Shown: piece by piece, positions 15,374-26,413 of the stretch
How the letters are laid out: every line of letters begins with the position of its first letter
How positions within the stretch are numbered: the stretch's first letter is position 1
NCBI RefSeq assembly: GCF_028583725.1
Contig: NZ_CP110680.1
Span: forward strand, 2,852,001-2,916,000
Length of the DNA stretch: 64,000 nt
Reading direction: 5' to 3'
Origin: Cellulomonas fimi
GTDB taxonomy: Bacteria > Actinomycetota > Actinomycetes > Actinomycetales > Cellulomonadaceae
The notes under the pieces: model-generated
What the model saw: the letters and a program-made list of their open reading frames with translations, nothing else
The model's database searches: none
Told to the model about the DNA's origin: nothing
Translations under genes and position numbers: made by a program

Positions 15374-16642
15374 ATGAGCAGCCTGCCCGAGGGGTACCGC
15401 GTCGTCGAGGTGCCCGAGAGCCGCCGGTCCGAGTTCCTCGACACCGACCGCCTGGCCTTCGCGTTCGACTCCACCCCCGAGACGGACGCGATCGTGCCGC
15501 TCACGGTGCCCTGGGACCGCACGATGGGGGTCGAGACCCCCGACGGGTCGCTCGCCGCCGTGCACGGGTCGTTCCCGTTCACCCTTCCCGTCCCCGGTGG
15601 GAGCGTCCCCTGCTCGGGGCTGACGTGGGTCGGCGTGCGGCCCGACCAGCGTCGTCGCGGCCTGCTGACGGCGATGATCGACACGCACGTCGCGCGCTCG
15701 CTCGACCGTGGCGAGCCCGTCTCCGCGCTGTTCGCCGCGGAGCACGCGATCTACGGGCGGTTCGGCTACGGGTCGGCCGCCGACGACCTGCGGGTCACGC
15801 TCTCGCGCGGCGCCGCGCTGCGCGACGTGCCCGGCTCGACGGACCTGACGGTCCGGTTCGCGACGCTCGACGCGTTCGCCCACCGCGACGTGCTGGACGC
15901 GGTGCACCGCGCCGCCGGCGCCGGTCGTCCGGGGTGGATCACGCGCGACACCGAGGTCCTGCGTCGCCGGCAGCTCGTCGACCCGCCTGCGTGGCGCGAC
16001 GGCGGCGAGCCCCTGCGCGTCGCGACCGTGCACGACGCCGCGGGCGACGTCCGCGCGTACGCGGTGCTGCGGCGCAAGGCCGTGTGGACCGAGGGCGGGC
16101 CGAGGTTCGAGGTGCGCGTCCGCGAGGCCGTCGCCGTCGACGCGGCCGCGACGCACCGCCTGTGGTCGTTCGTGCTCGACCTCGACCTCACCTCGTCGAT
16201 CGAGGGGCCCATGCTCCCCGTCGACGACGCGCTGCTGCACCAGCTCGTCGACCCGCGCGGCATCGTGCCGAAGATGGTCGACAACCTGTGGGTCCGCCTG
16301 CTCGACGTGCCGACGGCGCTCGCGGCGCGCCGGTACGCGGCCCCCGTCGACGTGGTGCTCGACGTGCGCGACGCGCTCCTGCCCGCGAACGCCGGCCGGT
16401 GGCGTCTCACCACCGCGACGACGCCCACGGACGGAGCGTGGGAGGCCCGCGTCGAGCGGACCGACGACGACGCCGACGTCGCGCTCGACGTGCGCGAGCT
16501 CGGCGCGCTCTACCTCGGCGGGCGCTCGCTCGCCGCGCAGGTCCGGGCCGGCCTCGTCACGCCGGTCCGCGCGGAGGCGGTGCAGGGGGCCGCCTCGGCG
16601 TTCGGCTGGCCGGTGGCCCCGGTCTGCAGCTGGGTGTTCTGA
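15374..16642 (+). CDS. Eis-like GNAT N-acetyltransferase
   Basis: 422 aa in the Eis three-domain layout. The N-terminal GNAT domain holds the acetyl-CoA site (LTWVGVRPDQRRRGLLTAMI, about 80-100). A second GNAT-like domain follows (about 150-300). The C-terminal SCP2-like domain ends in Trp-Val-Phe, whose terminal carboxylate serves as catalytic base in Eis proteins. Eis enzymes acetylate amines such as aminoglycosides or host proteins; the natural substrate here is unknown. ATG 15374 (MSSLPEGYRV) is preferred, with ATG 15365 as an alternative. Neither has a clear ribosome binding site. Confidence 0.9.
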   Translation: MSSLPEGYRVVEVPESRRSEFLDTDRLAFAFDSTPETDAIVPLTVPWDRTMGVETPDGSLAAVHGSFPFTLPVPGGSVPCSGLTWVGVRPDQRRRGLLTAMIDTHVARSLDRGEPVSALFAAEHAIYGRFGYGSAADDLRVTLSRGAALRDVPGSTDLTVRFATLDAFAHRDVLDAVHRAAGAGRPGWITRDTEVLRRRQLVDPPAWRDGGEPLRVATVHDAAGDVRAYAVLRRKAVWTEGGPRFEVRVREAVAVDAAATHRLWSFVLDLDLTSSIEGPMLPVDDALLHQLVDPRGIVPKMVDNLWVRLLDVPTALAARRYAAPVDVVLDVRDALLPANAGRWRLTTATTPTDGAWEARVERTDDDADVALDVRELGALYLGGRSLAAQVRAGLVTPVRAEAVQGAASAFGWPVAPVCSWVF

Positions 16643-16669
16643 CCGCGAGGACGGGCGCGCCCGAGGGCG

Positions 16670-17122
16670 TCAGCCGCGGGCGCGCTCGTACTCGGCGAGC
16701 TGGTCGATGCGGCGCTGGTGGCGCGGGTCCTGGCTGAAGGGCTCGGCGACGAACGCGTCGACGAGCTCGATCGCCTCGTCGACCGAGTGCTGGCGGGCAC
16801 CGATCGCGACGACGTTCGCGTCGTTGTGCTGGCGGCCGAGGCGCGCGGTGTCGAGGTTCCACGCGAGCGCGGCGCGCACCCCGGCGACCTTGTTGGCGGC
16901 GATCTGCTCGCCGTTGCCCGACCCGCCGATGACGACGCCGAGACTGCCGGGCTCGGCGACGACGGCCTCGCCCGCGGCGAAGCAGAACGGCGGGTAGTCG
17001 TCGAGCGCGTCGTACGTGTGCGCGCCGTGGTCGACGACGTCGTGGCCCTCGGAGCGGAGGTGCTCGACGAGCGCGACCTTGAGCTCGAAACCGGCATGGT
17101 CGGAGGCGACATGGATCCGCAT
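16670..17122 (-). CDS. rpiB: Ribose-5-phosphate isomerase B
   Basis: 150 aa from ATG 17122. The family signature IHVASDHAGFELK starts the protein, and GGSGNGEQIAANK (66-78) is the actinobacterial variant in which a Glu (72) replaces the catalytic Cys of the E. coli enzyme. The His in RQHNDANVVAIGAR is also present. It interconverts ribose-5-phosphate and ribulose-5-phosphate. AGGA is well spaced for this ATG; an ATG three codons upstream (17131) overlaps that site. It converges with the Eis-like gene, with a 27-bp gap. Confidence 0.96.
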   Translation of the reverse strand: MRIHVASDHAGFELKVALVEHLRSEGHDVVDHGAHTYDALDDYPPFCFAAGEAVVAEPGSLGVVIGGSGNGEQIAANKVAGVRAALAWNLDTARLGRQHNDANVVAIGARQHSVDEAIELVDAFVAEPFSQDPRHQRRIDQLAEYERARG

Positions 17123-17169
17123 AGGGGTCATCCTGCCGCACCGCTCGACGACCGGCGCCCGTGCGTCCG

Positions 17170-17175
17170 TAGGCT
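17170..17175 (+). promoter_or_regulatory. -10 box TAGGCT for the M13 peptidase gene
   Basis: TAGGCT is followed by 6 nt and the ATG at 17182, with no ribosome binding site. This implies a leaderless transcript. Confidence 0.55.
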
Positions 17176-17181
17176 GTGCCC

Positions 17182-19167
17182 ATGACGCGCAGCGGCATCG
17201 ACCTCACCGCCCTCGACCCCGCCACCCGACCCCAGGACGACCTCTTCGCGCACGTCAACGGGAAGTGGGTCGCGGCCCACGAGATCCCCGCCGACCGTGC
17301 GATGGACGGCGCGTTCCGCGCCCTGCACGACCAGGCCGAGGAGCAGGTCCGCGACATCATCGCGGACGCCGCCGCGACCGCCGAGGCCGGTGGCGGCGAC
17401 GGCGTCGAGGCGAAGATCGGCGCGGTCTACGCGTCGTTCATGGACACCGCCACGATCGAGGCGCGCGGGCTCGCGCCGCTGCGCGAGGACCTCGACCTCG
17501 TCGACCGCGCGACCACGCGCGACGAGCTCACCGCCGCGCTCGGCGCGCTGCAACGCACGGGCGCGGCGTCGGCGGTCGGGTTCTGGGTCGACAACGACGC
17601 CAAGGACCCCGAGCGCTACGTCGTCTACCTCGCGCAGTCCGGTCTCGGCCTGCCCGACGAGTCGTACTACCGCGACGCCCAGTACGCGCAGGTGCTCGCG
17701 GCGTACCGCCCGCACGTCGCGCGCATGCTCCGGCTCGCGGGCGTCGCCGCCGACGAGGCCGCGGCGGACGCCATGGCCGCGACCGTCGTGGACCTGGAGA
17801 CCGCGCTCGCGTCGCACCACTGGGACGTCGTCAAGGACCGCGACGCCGACCTCACCTACAACCCGATGACGCTCACCGCGCTCGCCGAGCGCGCGCCCGG
17901 CTTCGACTGGGTCGCGTGGGCACGCGCGCTGGGTGCCCCGGAGGGCTCGCTCGACGACCTCGTCGTGCGCGAGCCGTCGTTCGCCGAGGGCTTCGCGGCG
18001 CTGTGGGCGAGCGAGCCGCTCGACGCGTGGAAGGCCTGGCTGGCGTACCACGTGGTCAGCGACCGCGCGCCGTTCCTGCCCGACGAGATCGTCGAGGCGA
18101 ACTTCGACTTCTACGGCCGCACGCTCACGGGTGCGCAGGAGCTGCGCGACCGCTGGAAGCGCGGCGTCGGGCTCGTGCAGGGCGTGCTGGGCGAGGCCGT
18201 CGGCAAGGTGTACGTCGAGCGGCACTTCCCGCCGAGCCACAAGGAGCGCATGGACGAGCTCGTCGCGCACCTCGTCGAGGCGTACCGCCGGTCGATCGCG
18301 CGGCTCGACTGGATGGGCGAGGAGACGCGCGCGAAGGCGCTCGCCAAGCTCGAGGCGTTCACGCCGAAGATCGGCTACCCCGTGCGCTGGCGCGACTACT
18401 CGGCGCTCGAGGTCTCCCCCGACGACCTGCTCGGCAACGTCCGGCGGGCGAACGCGTTCGAGCAGGACCGCGAGCTGAACAAGATCGGCAAGCCGCTCGA
18501 CCGCGACGAGTGGTTCATGACGCCGCAGACGGTCAACGCCTACTACAACCCGGGGATGAACGAGATCGTCTTCCCCGCGGCGATCCTGCAGCCGCCGTTC
18601 TTCGACGCCGACGCGGACGACGCGGTCAACTACGGCGGGATCGGCGCGGTCATCGGGCACGAGATCGGGCACGGGTTCGACGACCAGGGCTCGAAGTACG
18701 ACGGCGCCGGCCGGCTCGAGGACTGGTGGACCGCGGAGGACCGCGCGGAGTTCGAGAAGCGCACGAAGGCGCTCGTCGACCAGTACGGCGAGTTCTCCCC
18801 CGCACAGCTGAACGGGTCGCACAAGGTCAACGGTGCGCTGACGATCGGCGAGAACATCGGCGACCTGGGCGGCCTGTCGATCGCGTTGGCCGCGTACGAG
18901 ATCGCCCTCGGGAAGCCGCTCGCGGAGGCGCCGGTCGTCGACGGGCTCACGGGTGCGCAGCGCGTCTTCCTCGGGTGGGCGCAGGTGTGGCAGTCGAAGG
19001 GCCGGGACGAGGAGGTCGTCCGCCGCCTCGCGACCGACCCGCACTCCCCGAACGAGTTCCGGTGCAACGGCGTCGTGCGCAACGTCGACGCGTACTACGA
19101 GGCGTTCGACGTGCAGCCCGGCGACGCGCTGTACCTGGACCCGGCGGAGCGCGTCCGGATCTGGTGA
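17182..19167 (+). CDS. M13-family zinc metallopeptidase (neprilysin-like)
   Basis: 661 aa. The zinc site HEIGH (His493, Glu494, His497) and the third ligand in GENIGD (Glu557) are in place, as is the NAYYNPGMNEIVFPAAIL motif upstream that binds the peptide backbone. The C-terminus carries the conserved arginine region (PNEFRCNGVVRN). No signal peptide or membrane anchor is seen, so unlike mammalian neprilysin it looks cytoplasmic or exported by another route. It cleaves oligopeptides. It is probably monocistronic, with a leaderless promoter before it and a hairpin after it. Confidence 0.95.
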   Translation: MTRSGIDLTALDPATRPQDDLFAHVNGKWVAAHEIPADRAMDGAFRALHDQAEEQVRDIIADAAATAEAGGGDGVEAKIGAVYASFMDTATIEARGLAPLREDLDLVDRATTRDELTAALGALQRTGAASAVGFWVDNDAKDPERYVVYLAQSGLGLPDESYYRDAQYAQVLAAYRPHVARMLRLAGVAADEAAADAMAATVVDLETALASHHWDVVKDRDADLTYNPMTLTALAERAPGFDWVAWARALGAPEGSLDDLVVREPSFAEGFAALWASEPLDAWKAWLAYHVVSDRAPFLPDEIVEANFDFYGRTLTGAQELRDRWKRGVGLVQGVLGEAVGKVYVERHFPPSHKERMDELVAHLVEAYRRSIARLDWMGEETRAKALAKLEAFTPKIGYPVRWRDYSALEVSPDDLLGNVRRANAFEQDRELNKIGKPLDRDEWFMTPQTVNAYYNPGMNEIVFPAAILQPPFFDADADDAVNYGGIGAVIGHEIGHGFDDQGSKYDGAGRLEDWWTAEDRAEFEKRTKALVDQYGEFSPAQLNGSHKVNGALTIGENIGDLGGLSIALAAYEIALGKPLAEAPVVDGLTGAQRVFLGWAQVWQSKGRDEEVVRRLATDPHSPNEFRCNGVVRNVDAYYEAFDVQPGDALYLDPAERVRIW

Positions 19168-19173
19168 ACGGTC

Positions 19174-19215
19174 GACGGGCGGGCCGGTGCGCGGGCAGGC
19201 GCCGGCCCGTCCGTC
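19174..19215. terminator. Terminator hairpin between convergent genes
   Basis: A 17-bp stem (19174-19190 with 19199-19215) with two G-T wobbles and an 8-nt loop begins 7 nt after the M13 peptidase stop. It faces the end of the DUF6636-like gene. Confidence 0.75.
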
Positions 19216-19266
19216 ACGTCCGGAGGTGGTCCGGGCGCGCCCGGTGGGGCGTCGACGCCGGAGCCG

Positions 19267-19773
19267 TCAGGGCAGCTCGGTCCACGATGCCCGGGCCAGG
19301 CGGAAGCCGACGCCGTCCGCGTCCGTGCAGGTCACGCCGTCGGTGCCGCTCTTGCACGTGTAGTCGTCGACCCGCGTCTGCGACCCGTACTCGAGCGTCC
19401 GGACGTCCGACCCGGCCGCCGTGGGCGCCGGGCCCTCCTCGCACGCGAACGCGACACCGTCGGGACCGAGCGTCAGCACGTGGCCCGTCCGGCCAGTGCA
19501 GCCCGCGACCTCCGGTGCCGCGTAGGTGTAGCGAGCGATCGTGCAGGTCACGCCGTCGCTCGACACCGCGCACGCGATGTTGCCGCTCGGCAGCCGGAAC
19601 TCGTCCGCCGGTTCGCTGGTCGCGGTGGCCGTCGGGGTCGGCGACGACGTCGCCCCCGCACCGGGCTCGCCGTCCGGGCGTGTCGCGAGGGTGACGACGA
19701 GGAGCACGAGGAACGCGACGACGAGGACGGCGTCGACGATCATCAGGGTCCGGATCGTCCGCGGCGACGTCAT
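19267..19773 (-). CDS. Membrane-anchored DUF6636-like protein
   Basis: 168 aa. One N-terminal membrane segment (about 12-32) is followed by a Thr/Pro-rich linker (about 38-55). The exported domain begins with FRLPSGNIACAVSSDGVTCTI and contains six cysteines spaced as if for three disulfides. The LPSGNIAC start matches DUF6636, a family of exported actinobacterial proteins of unknown function. AGGAGGACC gives a strong ribosome binding site for the ATG at 19773. Confidence 0.75.
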   Translation of the reverse strand: MTSPRTIRTLMIVDAVLVVAFLVLLVVTLATRPDGEPGAGATSSPTPTATATSEPADEFRLPSGNIACAVSSDGVTCTIARYTYAAPEVAGCTGRTGHVLTLGPDGVAFACEEGPAPTAAGSDVRTLEYGSQTRVDDYTCKSGTDGVTCTDADGVGFRLARASWTELP

Positions 19774-19876
19774 GGTCCTCCTGGTTCCGAGGGCGCGGGC
19801 GTCGAACAGGATCACACGGGACGAACCCGACGAGCCACCGGGGCCGGTCGCGCGCGCCGTCCGGAGGCGCGGCCGG

Positions 19877-19904
19877 CCCCGGCCGAGGGCGGGACCGGCC
19901 GGGG
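19877..19904 (-). terminator. Terminator hairpin after the DsbA-family gene
   Basis: CCCCGGCC (19877-19884) pairs with GGCCGGGG (19897-19904) with a 12-nt loop, 18 bp beyond the minus-strand stop at 19922. Confidence 0.6.
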
Positions 19905-19921
19905 ACGTCGGCGCGCTCGCG

Positions 19922-20536
19922 TCAGACGGCGGGGCCGACCGTGCGCGTGCGCTTGAGCTCGTAGAAGCCGGGCACCTGGGTGACGAGCGCGAGCCCGTCG
20001 AAGAGCCGACCGGCGGCCTCGCCCGTCGGGGCGGGCGTGATGACGGGGCCGAAGAAACCGACGCCGTCGATCGCCACGACGGGCGTCCCGACCTCGTCCC
20101 CGACGAGGGTGATCGCCTCGCCGTGCGAGGCGCGCAGCAGGTCGTCCACCTCGTCGGTGGCGCCCACCTCGGCGAGCTCGGGCGGCAGGCCGACCTCGGC
20201 GAGGGCCTCCTCGACGATCGCCGCCGTGTCGGTGCGCCGGTCGGTGTGGCGGCGGGACCCGAGCGCGTCGTAGAGCGGCTTGAGGACCTTGTCGCCGTGG
20301 TCGCGCGCGGCCGCGACGAGCACGCGCACCGGCGCCCACGAGTCGTCCATGAGCGCGCGGTACGTCTCCGGGAGGTCGCGCCCCTCGTTGAGGACGGACA
20401 GGCTCATGACGTGCCAGCGCACCTCGACGTCCCGCACGCGCGTCACCTCGTCCATCCAGCGCGACGTCAGCCACGCCCACGGGCAGGCCGGGTCGAACCA
20501 GAAGTCCACGACGGGGCGGGTGTCGGTGACGGTCAC
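19922..20536 (-). CDS. DsbA-family protein, Rv2466c-like
   Basis: 204 aa with a thioredoxin fold. The active site is DPACPWAW (Cys18, Ala21): the resolving Cys of the CxxC motif is replaced by Ala, so a monothiol mechanism is expected. The N-terminal VDFWFDP start and the helical insert match the mycobacterial mycothiol-dependent nitroreductase family, whose canonical site is CPWC. It is probably a cytoplasmic mycothiol-linked oxidoreductase. GAGGAGCACCC precedes the GTG start. It is divergent from pepN, with a 209-bp gap. Confidence 0.8.
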   Translation of the reverse strand: MTVTDTRPVVDFWFDPACPWAWLTSRWMDEVTRVRDVEVRWHVMSLSVLNEGRDLPETYRALMDDSWAPVRVLVAAARDHGDKVLKPLYDALGSRRHTDRRTDTAAIVEEALAEVGLPPELAEVGATDEVDDLLRASHGEAITLVGDEVGTPVVAIDGVGFFGPVITPAPTGEAAGRLFDGLALVTQVPGFYELKRTRTVGPAV

Positions 20537-20745
20537 GGGTGCTCCTCGGGTCGGGCGGCGGTCGCGGGCGCGGCCGCCCGCAGTCTCACCCGCGGCGGGT
20601 GCCGGGCGCACATCGAGCCGTCCACAGCCCACCCCTCGGGACGGGCGTCCCACAGGCGGGCGCCGCGGGTCGGCGGACGGAACCCTCGCGCGTGCGATGA
20701 TCGGTCCCGGCCACGAGCCGTACCCCTTCTCGAAGGAGAGCCAGC

Positions 20746-23346
<2,601 letters not shown>

Positions 23347-23352
23347 CGGCCC

Positions 23353-23389
23353 GACGGCGGCCCGGCGGCACGCCCGCCGGGCCGCCGTC
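23353..23389. terminator. Strong bidirectional terminator hairpin
   Basis: A 16-bp perfect stem (23353-23368 with 23374-23389) with a 5-nt loop starts 7 nt after the pepN stop. It separates pepN from the convergent small P-loop ATPase gene. Confidence 0.85.
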
Positions 23390-23487
23390 GTCGCCGGCTC
23401 GTCCCTCGTGCGTCGAGCCGAGCCCGGTGTGACGGCGCTGCGGTTCGACCGGGCTCGGGTTGCTCGCGTGCGGGCGTGGAGGGGCGG

Positions 23488-24069
23488 TCAGCCGGACTCG
23501 GGTGACGAGCGCGCGGCCACCGGGCGCAACGACTCCAGCCAGCGCTGGGTCTCCCGCGGGTGCCGCAGCCGGATCATCGCGACGTCGCCCGCGTCGTGCA
23601 GCGCGCCGTACTGGGCCCGGTAGCGGGCGTGCTGCGTCCACGACCACAGCACGACGTTCTCGTCGGGGTCGCGGCGCAGCAGGTTGCGCAGCCGCTCCCG
23701 GTTGCCGTGCCACAGCTCCTCGCGCAGCAGACCTCGGCGCAGCGTGCGGACGACGACGCGCCGCATGACGACCCGTCGCGGGTAGTCGAGCCAGACCAGC
23801 GCGTCGGCGTCGTCCAGCAGACCGTGCCGGTGCGAGTTCCAGTTGCCGTCGGTGACCCAGCCGTCGCGCGCCTCGGGCGAGGCGAGGAACTCCCGGACGA
23901 TCGCGTGCGCCTCGGCGAGGTCGCGCTTCGTCCACTCCTCGGCCCAGAACACCGCGTCCAGCTCGAGGTGACCGACCCCCAGGCGCGCGGCGGCCGCGCG
24001 GGCGAGCGTCGTCTTGCCGGAGCCGGTGTTGCCCACCACGCGCAGGCGGCGGAGGACGGGTTCGGGCAT
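23488..24069 (-). CDS. P-loop ATPase, topology-modulation/FlaR-like
   Basis: 193 aa. A Walker A motif GNTGSGKTT lies near residue 13. HLELDAVFWAEEWTKR and DGWVTDGNWNSHRHGLLDDADALVWLDYPR match the family annotated as DNA topology modulation or adenylate-kinase-like proteins. A catalytic lid region LREELWHGNRERLRNLL follows. These are small nucleotide kinases of uncertain substrate. It lies 32 bp after the malQ start-distal region on the same strand (malQ ends at 24102), so it may be co-transcribed with malQ. The ribosome binding site is weak. Confidence 0.8.
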   Translation of the reverse strand: MPEPVLRRLRVVGNTGSGKTTLARAAAARLGVGHLELDAVFWAEEWTKRDLAEAHAIVREFLASPEARDGWVTDGNWNSHRHGLLDDADALVWLDYPRRVVMRRVVVRTLRRGLLREELWHGNRERLRNLLRRDPDENVVLWSWTQHARYRAQYGALHDAGDVAMIRLRHPRETQRWLESLRPVAARSSPESG

Positions 24070-24101
24070 CCGACGATGCTCCCACGCGCCCGCGCGCACG
24101 G

Positions 24102-26258
24102 TCAGGGTGTGATCGACCAGCGACCCTCGTTGAGCACCTGCGCGAGCGAGTGCAGCCGCGCGTTCGTGAACAGGTCGTCGACCAGCACGACCTGCCCGGA
24201 GCTGTCCGCGAGCGGCACCTTCCAGTTCGGGTACTCCTGGTCCGTGCCGGGCTGGTTCTGCGCGCGCCGCTCCCCCACGGCGTCCGCGAGCGACACCCCG
24301 ACGAGCACCGACGGCGTCGCGAGCACGTACCGGTGCAGCGCCTCGACGATCTCCCGCTCGGACGGGTCGTCGCCGAGCAGGTCCCGGGCGCGCAGCGCCG
24401 CGAGCATCCGGTCGCGCTCGGCGGCGGCCGCGGCCCGGACGGTGGCGACGGGTTCGGTGAGCAGGCCGAGGCGCTCGCGGATCGCGACGTGCTCGCCCGC
24501 GAGGTAGCCGGCCGTCGGGGGCAGGTCGTGCGTCGTCACGGTCGCGAGGACGAGCTCGCGGTAGTGCTCGGGCGCGAGCGGGTCGCCGTTCATGTCCCGC
24601 TCGAACCACAGCACCGACGTGCCGAGGATGCCGCGCTCGGACAGGTAGTCGCGCACCCACGGCTCGACGACGCCGAGATCCTCGCCGATGACGATCGCGC
24701 CCGCTCTGTACGCCTCGAGCGCGAGGATCCCGACGAGCGCCTCGTGGTCGTAGCGCACGTACGCGCCCTCGGACGGCGTCGCCGCCCCCTCGGGGACCCA
24801 CCAGAGACGGAACAGGCCCAGGACGTGGTCGATGCGGATGGCGCCCGCGTGCCGCAGCACGGTGCGGAGCATGTCGCGGTACGGGCGGTAGGCGGCGCGC
24901 GCGAGGGCGTCGGGCTGCCACGGCGGCTGCGACCAGTTCTGGCCCTGCTGGTTGTACATGTCGGGCGGCGCGCCGACGCTCGCGCCGCGGGCGAGCACCT
25001 CGCCGAGCGACCACACGTCGGCCCCCTGCGGGTGCACGCCGACGGCGAGGTCGTGCATGATCCCGATGGTCATGCCGTTGTCGAGCGCGGCGCGGTGCGC
25101 GGCGGAGAGCTGCTCGTCGGCGACCCACTGCAGCCAGCGGTGGAAGGTCACGCGCTCGGCGAGCTCGGCGCCCGCGGCGGCGACCGCGTCCGAGCCCGGG
25201 TCGAGCAGCTCGGACGGCCAGGTGCGCAGGTCGGGGCCGTGCTTCTCCGCGAGCGCGCACCACAGCGCGAACACGTCAAGGCCGGGTCCCTGCTCCTCGA
25301 CGAACGCGTCGAACGCGGCCTGGCGCGCCGCGGACCGCTCGAACGCGAACACGACCTCGAGCGCCGCGCGCTTCGCGGTCCACGCCGCGTCGCGGTCGAT
25401 CGGGCCGGGGTCGGTGTCGAGGGCGATCGCCTGCTCGCCCGCCCACTCGACGAGCGTCCGGTCGGCCGCGGACAGGTACGCGGCCTCCGGCACCTCCTCG
25501 ACGCGGACGTACAGCGGGTTGACGAAGCGGCGGGTGGTCGGGAGGTAGGGCGACGGCGTGAGCGGGACCTGCGGCTCGGCGGCGTGCAGCGGGTTGATGA
25601 GCAGGAAGTCGGCGCCGCGCCGAGCGGTCATGGCACCGAGGTCCGCGAGGTCGACGAGGTCGCCGACACCCCACGACCGGCGCGATCGCACGGAGTACAG
25701 CTGGGCCATGAAGCCCCACGCGCGGCCCCCGTCGAGCGTGTCGGGCACCTCGAGCCGGTCCGGGGTGACGACGACCGCGCAGCGTGCGCCGGCACTCGGC
25801 CCCTCGGCGTGGATCTCGTGCCAGCCGAGCGGGAGGTCCGCCGGAAGCGTGAACGTCGCACGTCCGACGAGCCGGCCGTCGACCAGCCGCGGGGGCACCG
25901 GCACGTCGGCCTGCGTGACCTCGCGCCGCCCGCCGCCGACCTCGGGGTCCAGCTCGAGCCACACCTCGACGGGGTCCTCGTGCGTGACGTGCACGGGCAC
26001 GTGCGCCTGCCGGCCCTCCCGGACGACGACGACTGGGGGCAGCGTGCGCCGCCACGGCGAGTCCTCGCGGTGCGCGAGCGCGAGCTCGATGCGCTCGGGG
26101 GACGACGCGTCGACGCCGAGCGCCCGGAGGACGCCCTGCAGGGTCTGCGCGGACGCGACCTTGTGCCGGCCGTCGAACCCCCAGTAGTCGGGGGTGATGT
26201 CGTAGGCGGCCGCGAGGCGCAGCAGCGCCTCGGACGGGGTCTGCTGGTCGTCGGCCAC
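24102..26258 (-). CDS. malQ: 4-alpha-glucanotransferase
   Basis: 718 aa from GTG 26258, the long actinobacterial GH77 form. The N-terminal extension (about 1-170) resembles the beta-rich domain found before the GH77 barrel in this group. In the barrel, SRRSWGVGDLVDL, AIRIDHVLGLFRLWWVPEG (nucleophile Asp), GEDLGVVEPWVRDYL (acid/base Glu) and TTHDLPPTAGY are present. It transfers maltodextrin segments during maltose and glycogen metabolism. CAGGATCGGGGC precedes the start. No other maltose genes are adjacent. Confidence 0.95.
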   Translation of the reverse strand: MADDQQTPSEALLRLAAAYDITPDYWGFDGRHKVASAQTLQGVLRALGVDASSPERIELALAHREDSPWRRTLPPVVVVREGRQAHVPVHVTHEDPVEVWLELDPEVGGGRREVTQADVPVPPRLVDGRLVGRATFTLPADLPLGWHEIHAEGPSAGARCAVVVTPDRLEVPDTLDGGRAWGFMAQLYSVRSRRSWGVGDLVDLADLGAMTARRGADFLLINPLHAAEPQVPLTPSPYLPTTRRFVNPLYVRVEEVPEAAYLSAADRTLVEWAGEQAIALDTDPGPIDRDAAWTAKRAALEVVFAFERSAARQAAFDAFVEEQGPGLDVFALWCALAEKHGPDLRTWPSELLDPGSDAVAAAGAELAERVTFHRWLQWVADEQLSAAHRAALDNGMTIGIMHDLAVGVHPQGADVWSLGEVLARGASVGAPPDMYNQQGQNWSQPPWQPDALARAAYRPYRDMLRTVLRHAGAIRIDHVLGLFRLWWVPEGAATPSEGAYVRYDHEALVGILALEAYRAGAIVIGEDLGVVEPWVRDYLSERGILGTSVLWFERDMNGDPLAPEHYRELVLATVTTHDLPPTAGYLAGEHVAIRERLGLLTEPVATVRAAAAAERDRMLAALRARDLLGDDPSEREIVEALHRYVLATPSVLVGVSLADAVGERRAQNQPGTDQEYPNWKVPLADSSGQVVLVDDLFTNARLHSLAQVLNEGRWSITP

Positions 26259-26399
26259 GCCCCGATCCTGCCAGAGGCCCCCGGCCGGACGCAGGACGAA
26301 GAGGGCGCGCCGACCAGCGGCGACACGCACCGTCCCGGCGGGCAGACCGCCTCCGGCGTGCGCGCGCCGCCCTGGACGCGGGTCGCCCGGAGCGCGTCG

Positions 26400-26405
26400 T
26401 AGCCT
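26400..26405 (+). promoter_or_regulatory. -10 box TAGCCT for the prolyl oligopeptidase gene
   Basis: TAGCCT ends 8 nt before the ATG at 26414 and there is no ribosome binding site, so transcription and translation may start at nearly the same base. Confidence 0.45.
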
Positions 26406-26413
26406 TGCGGACC

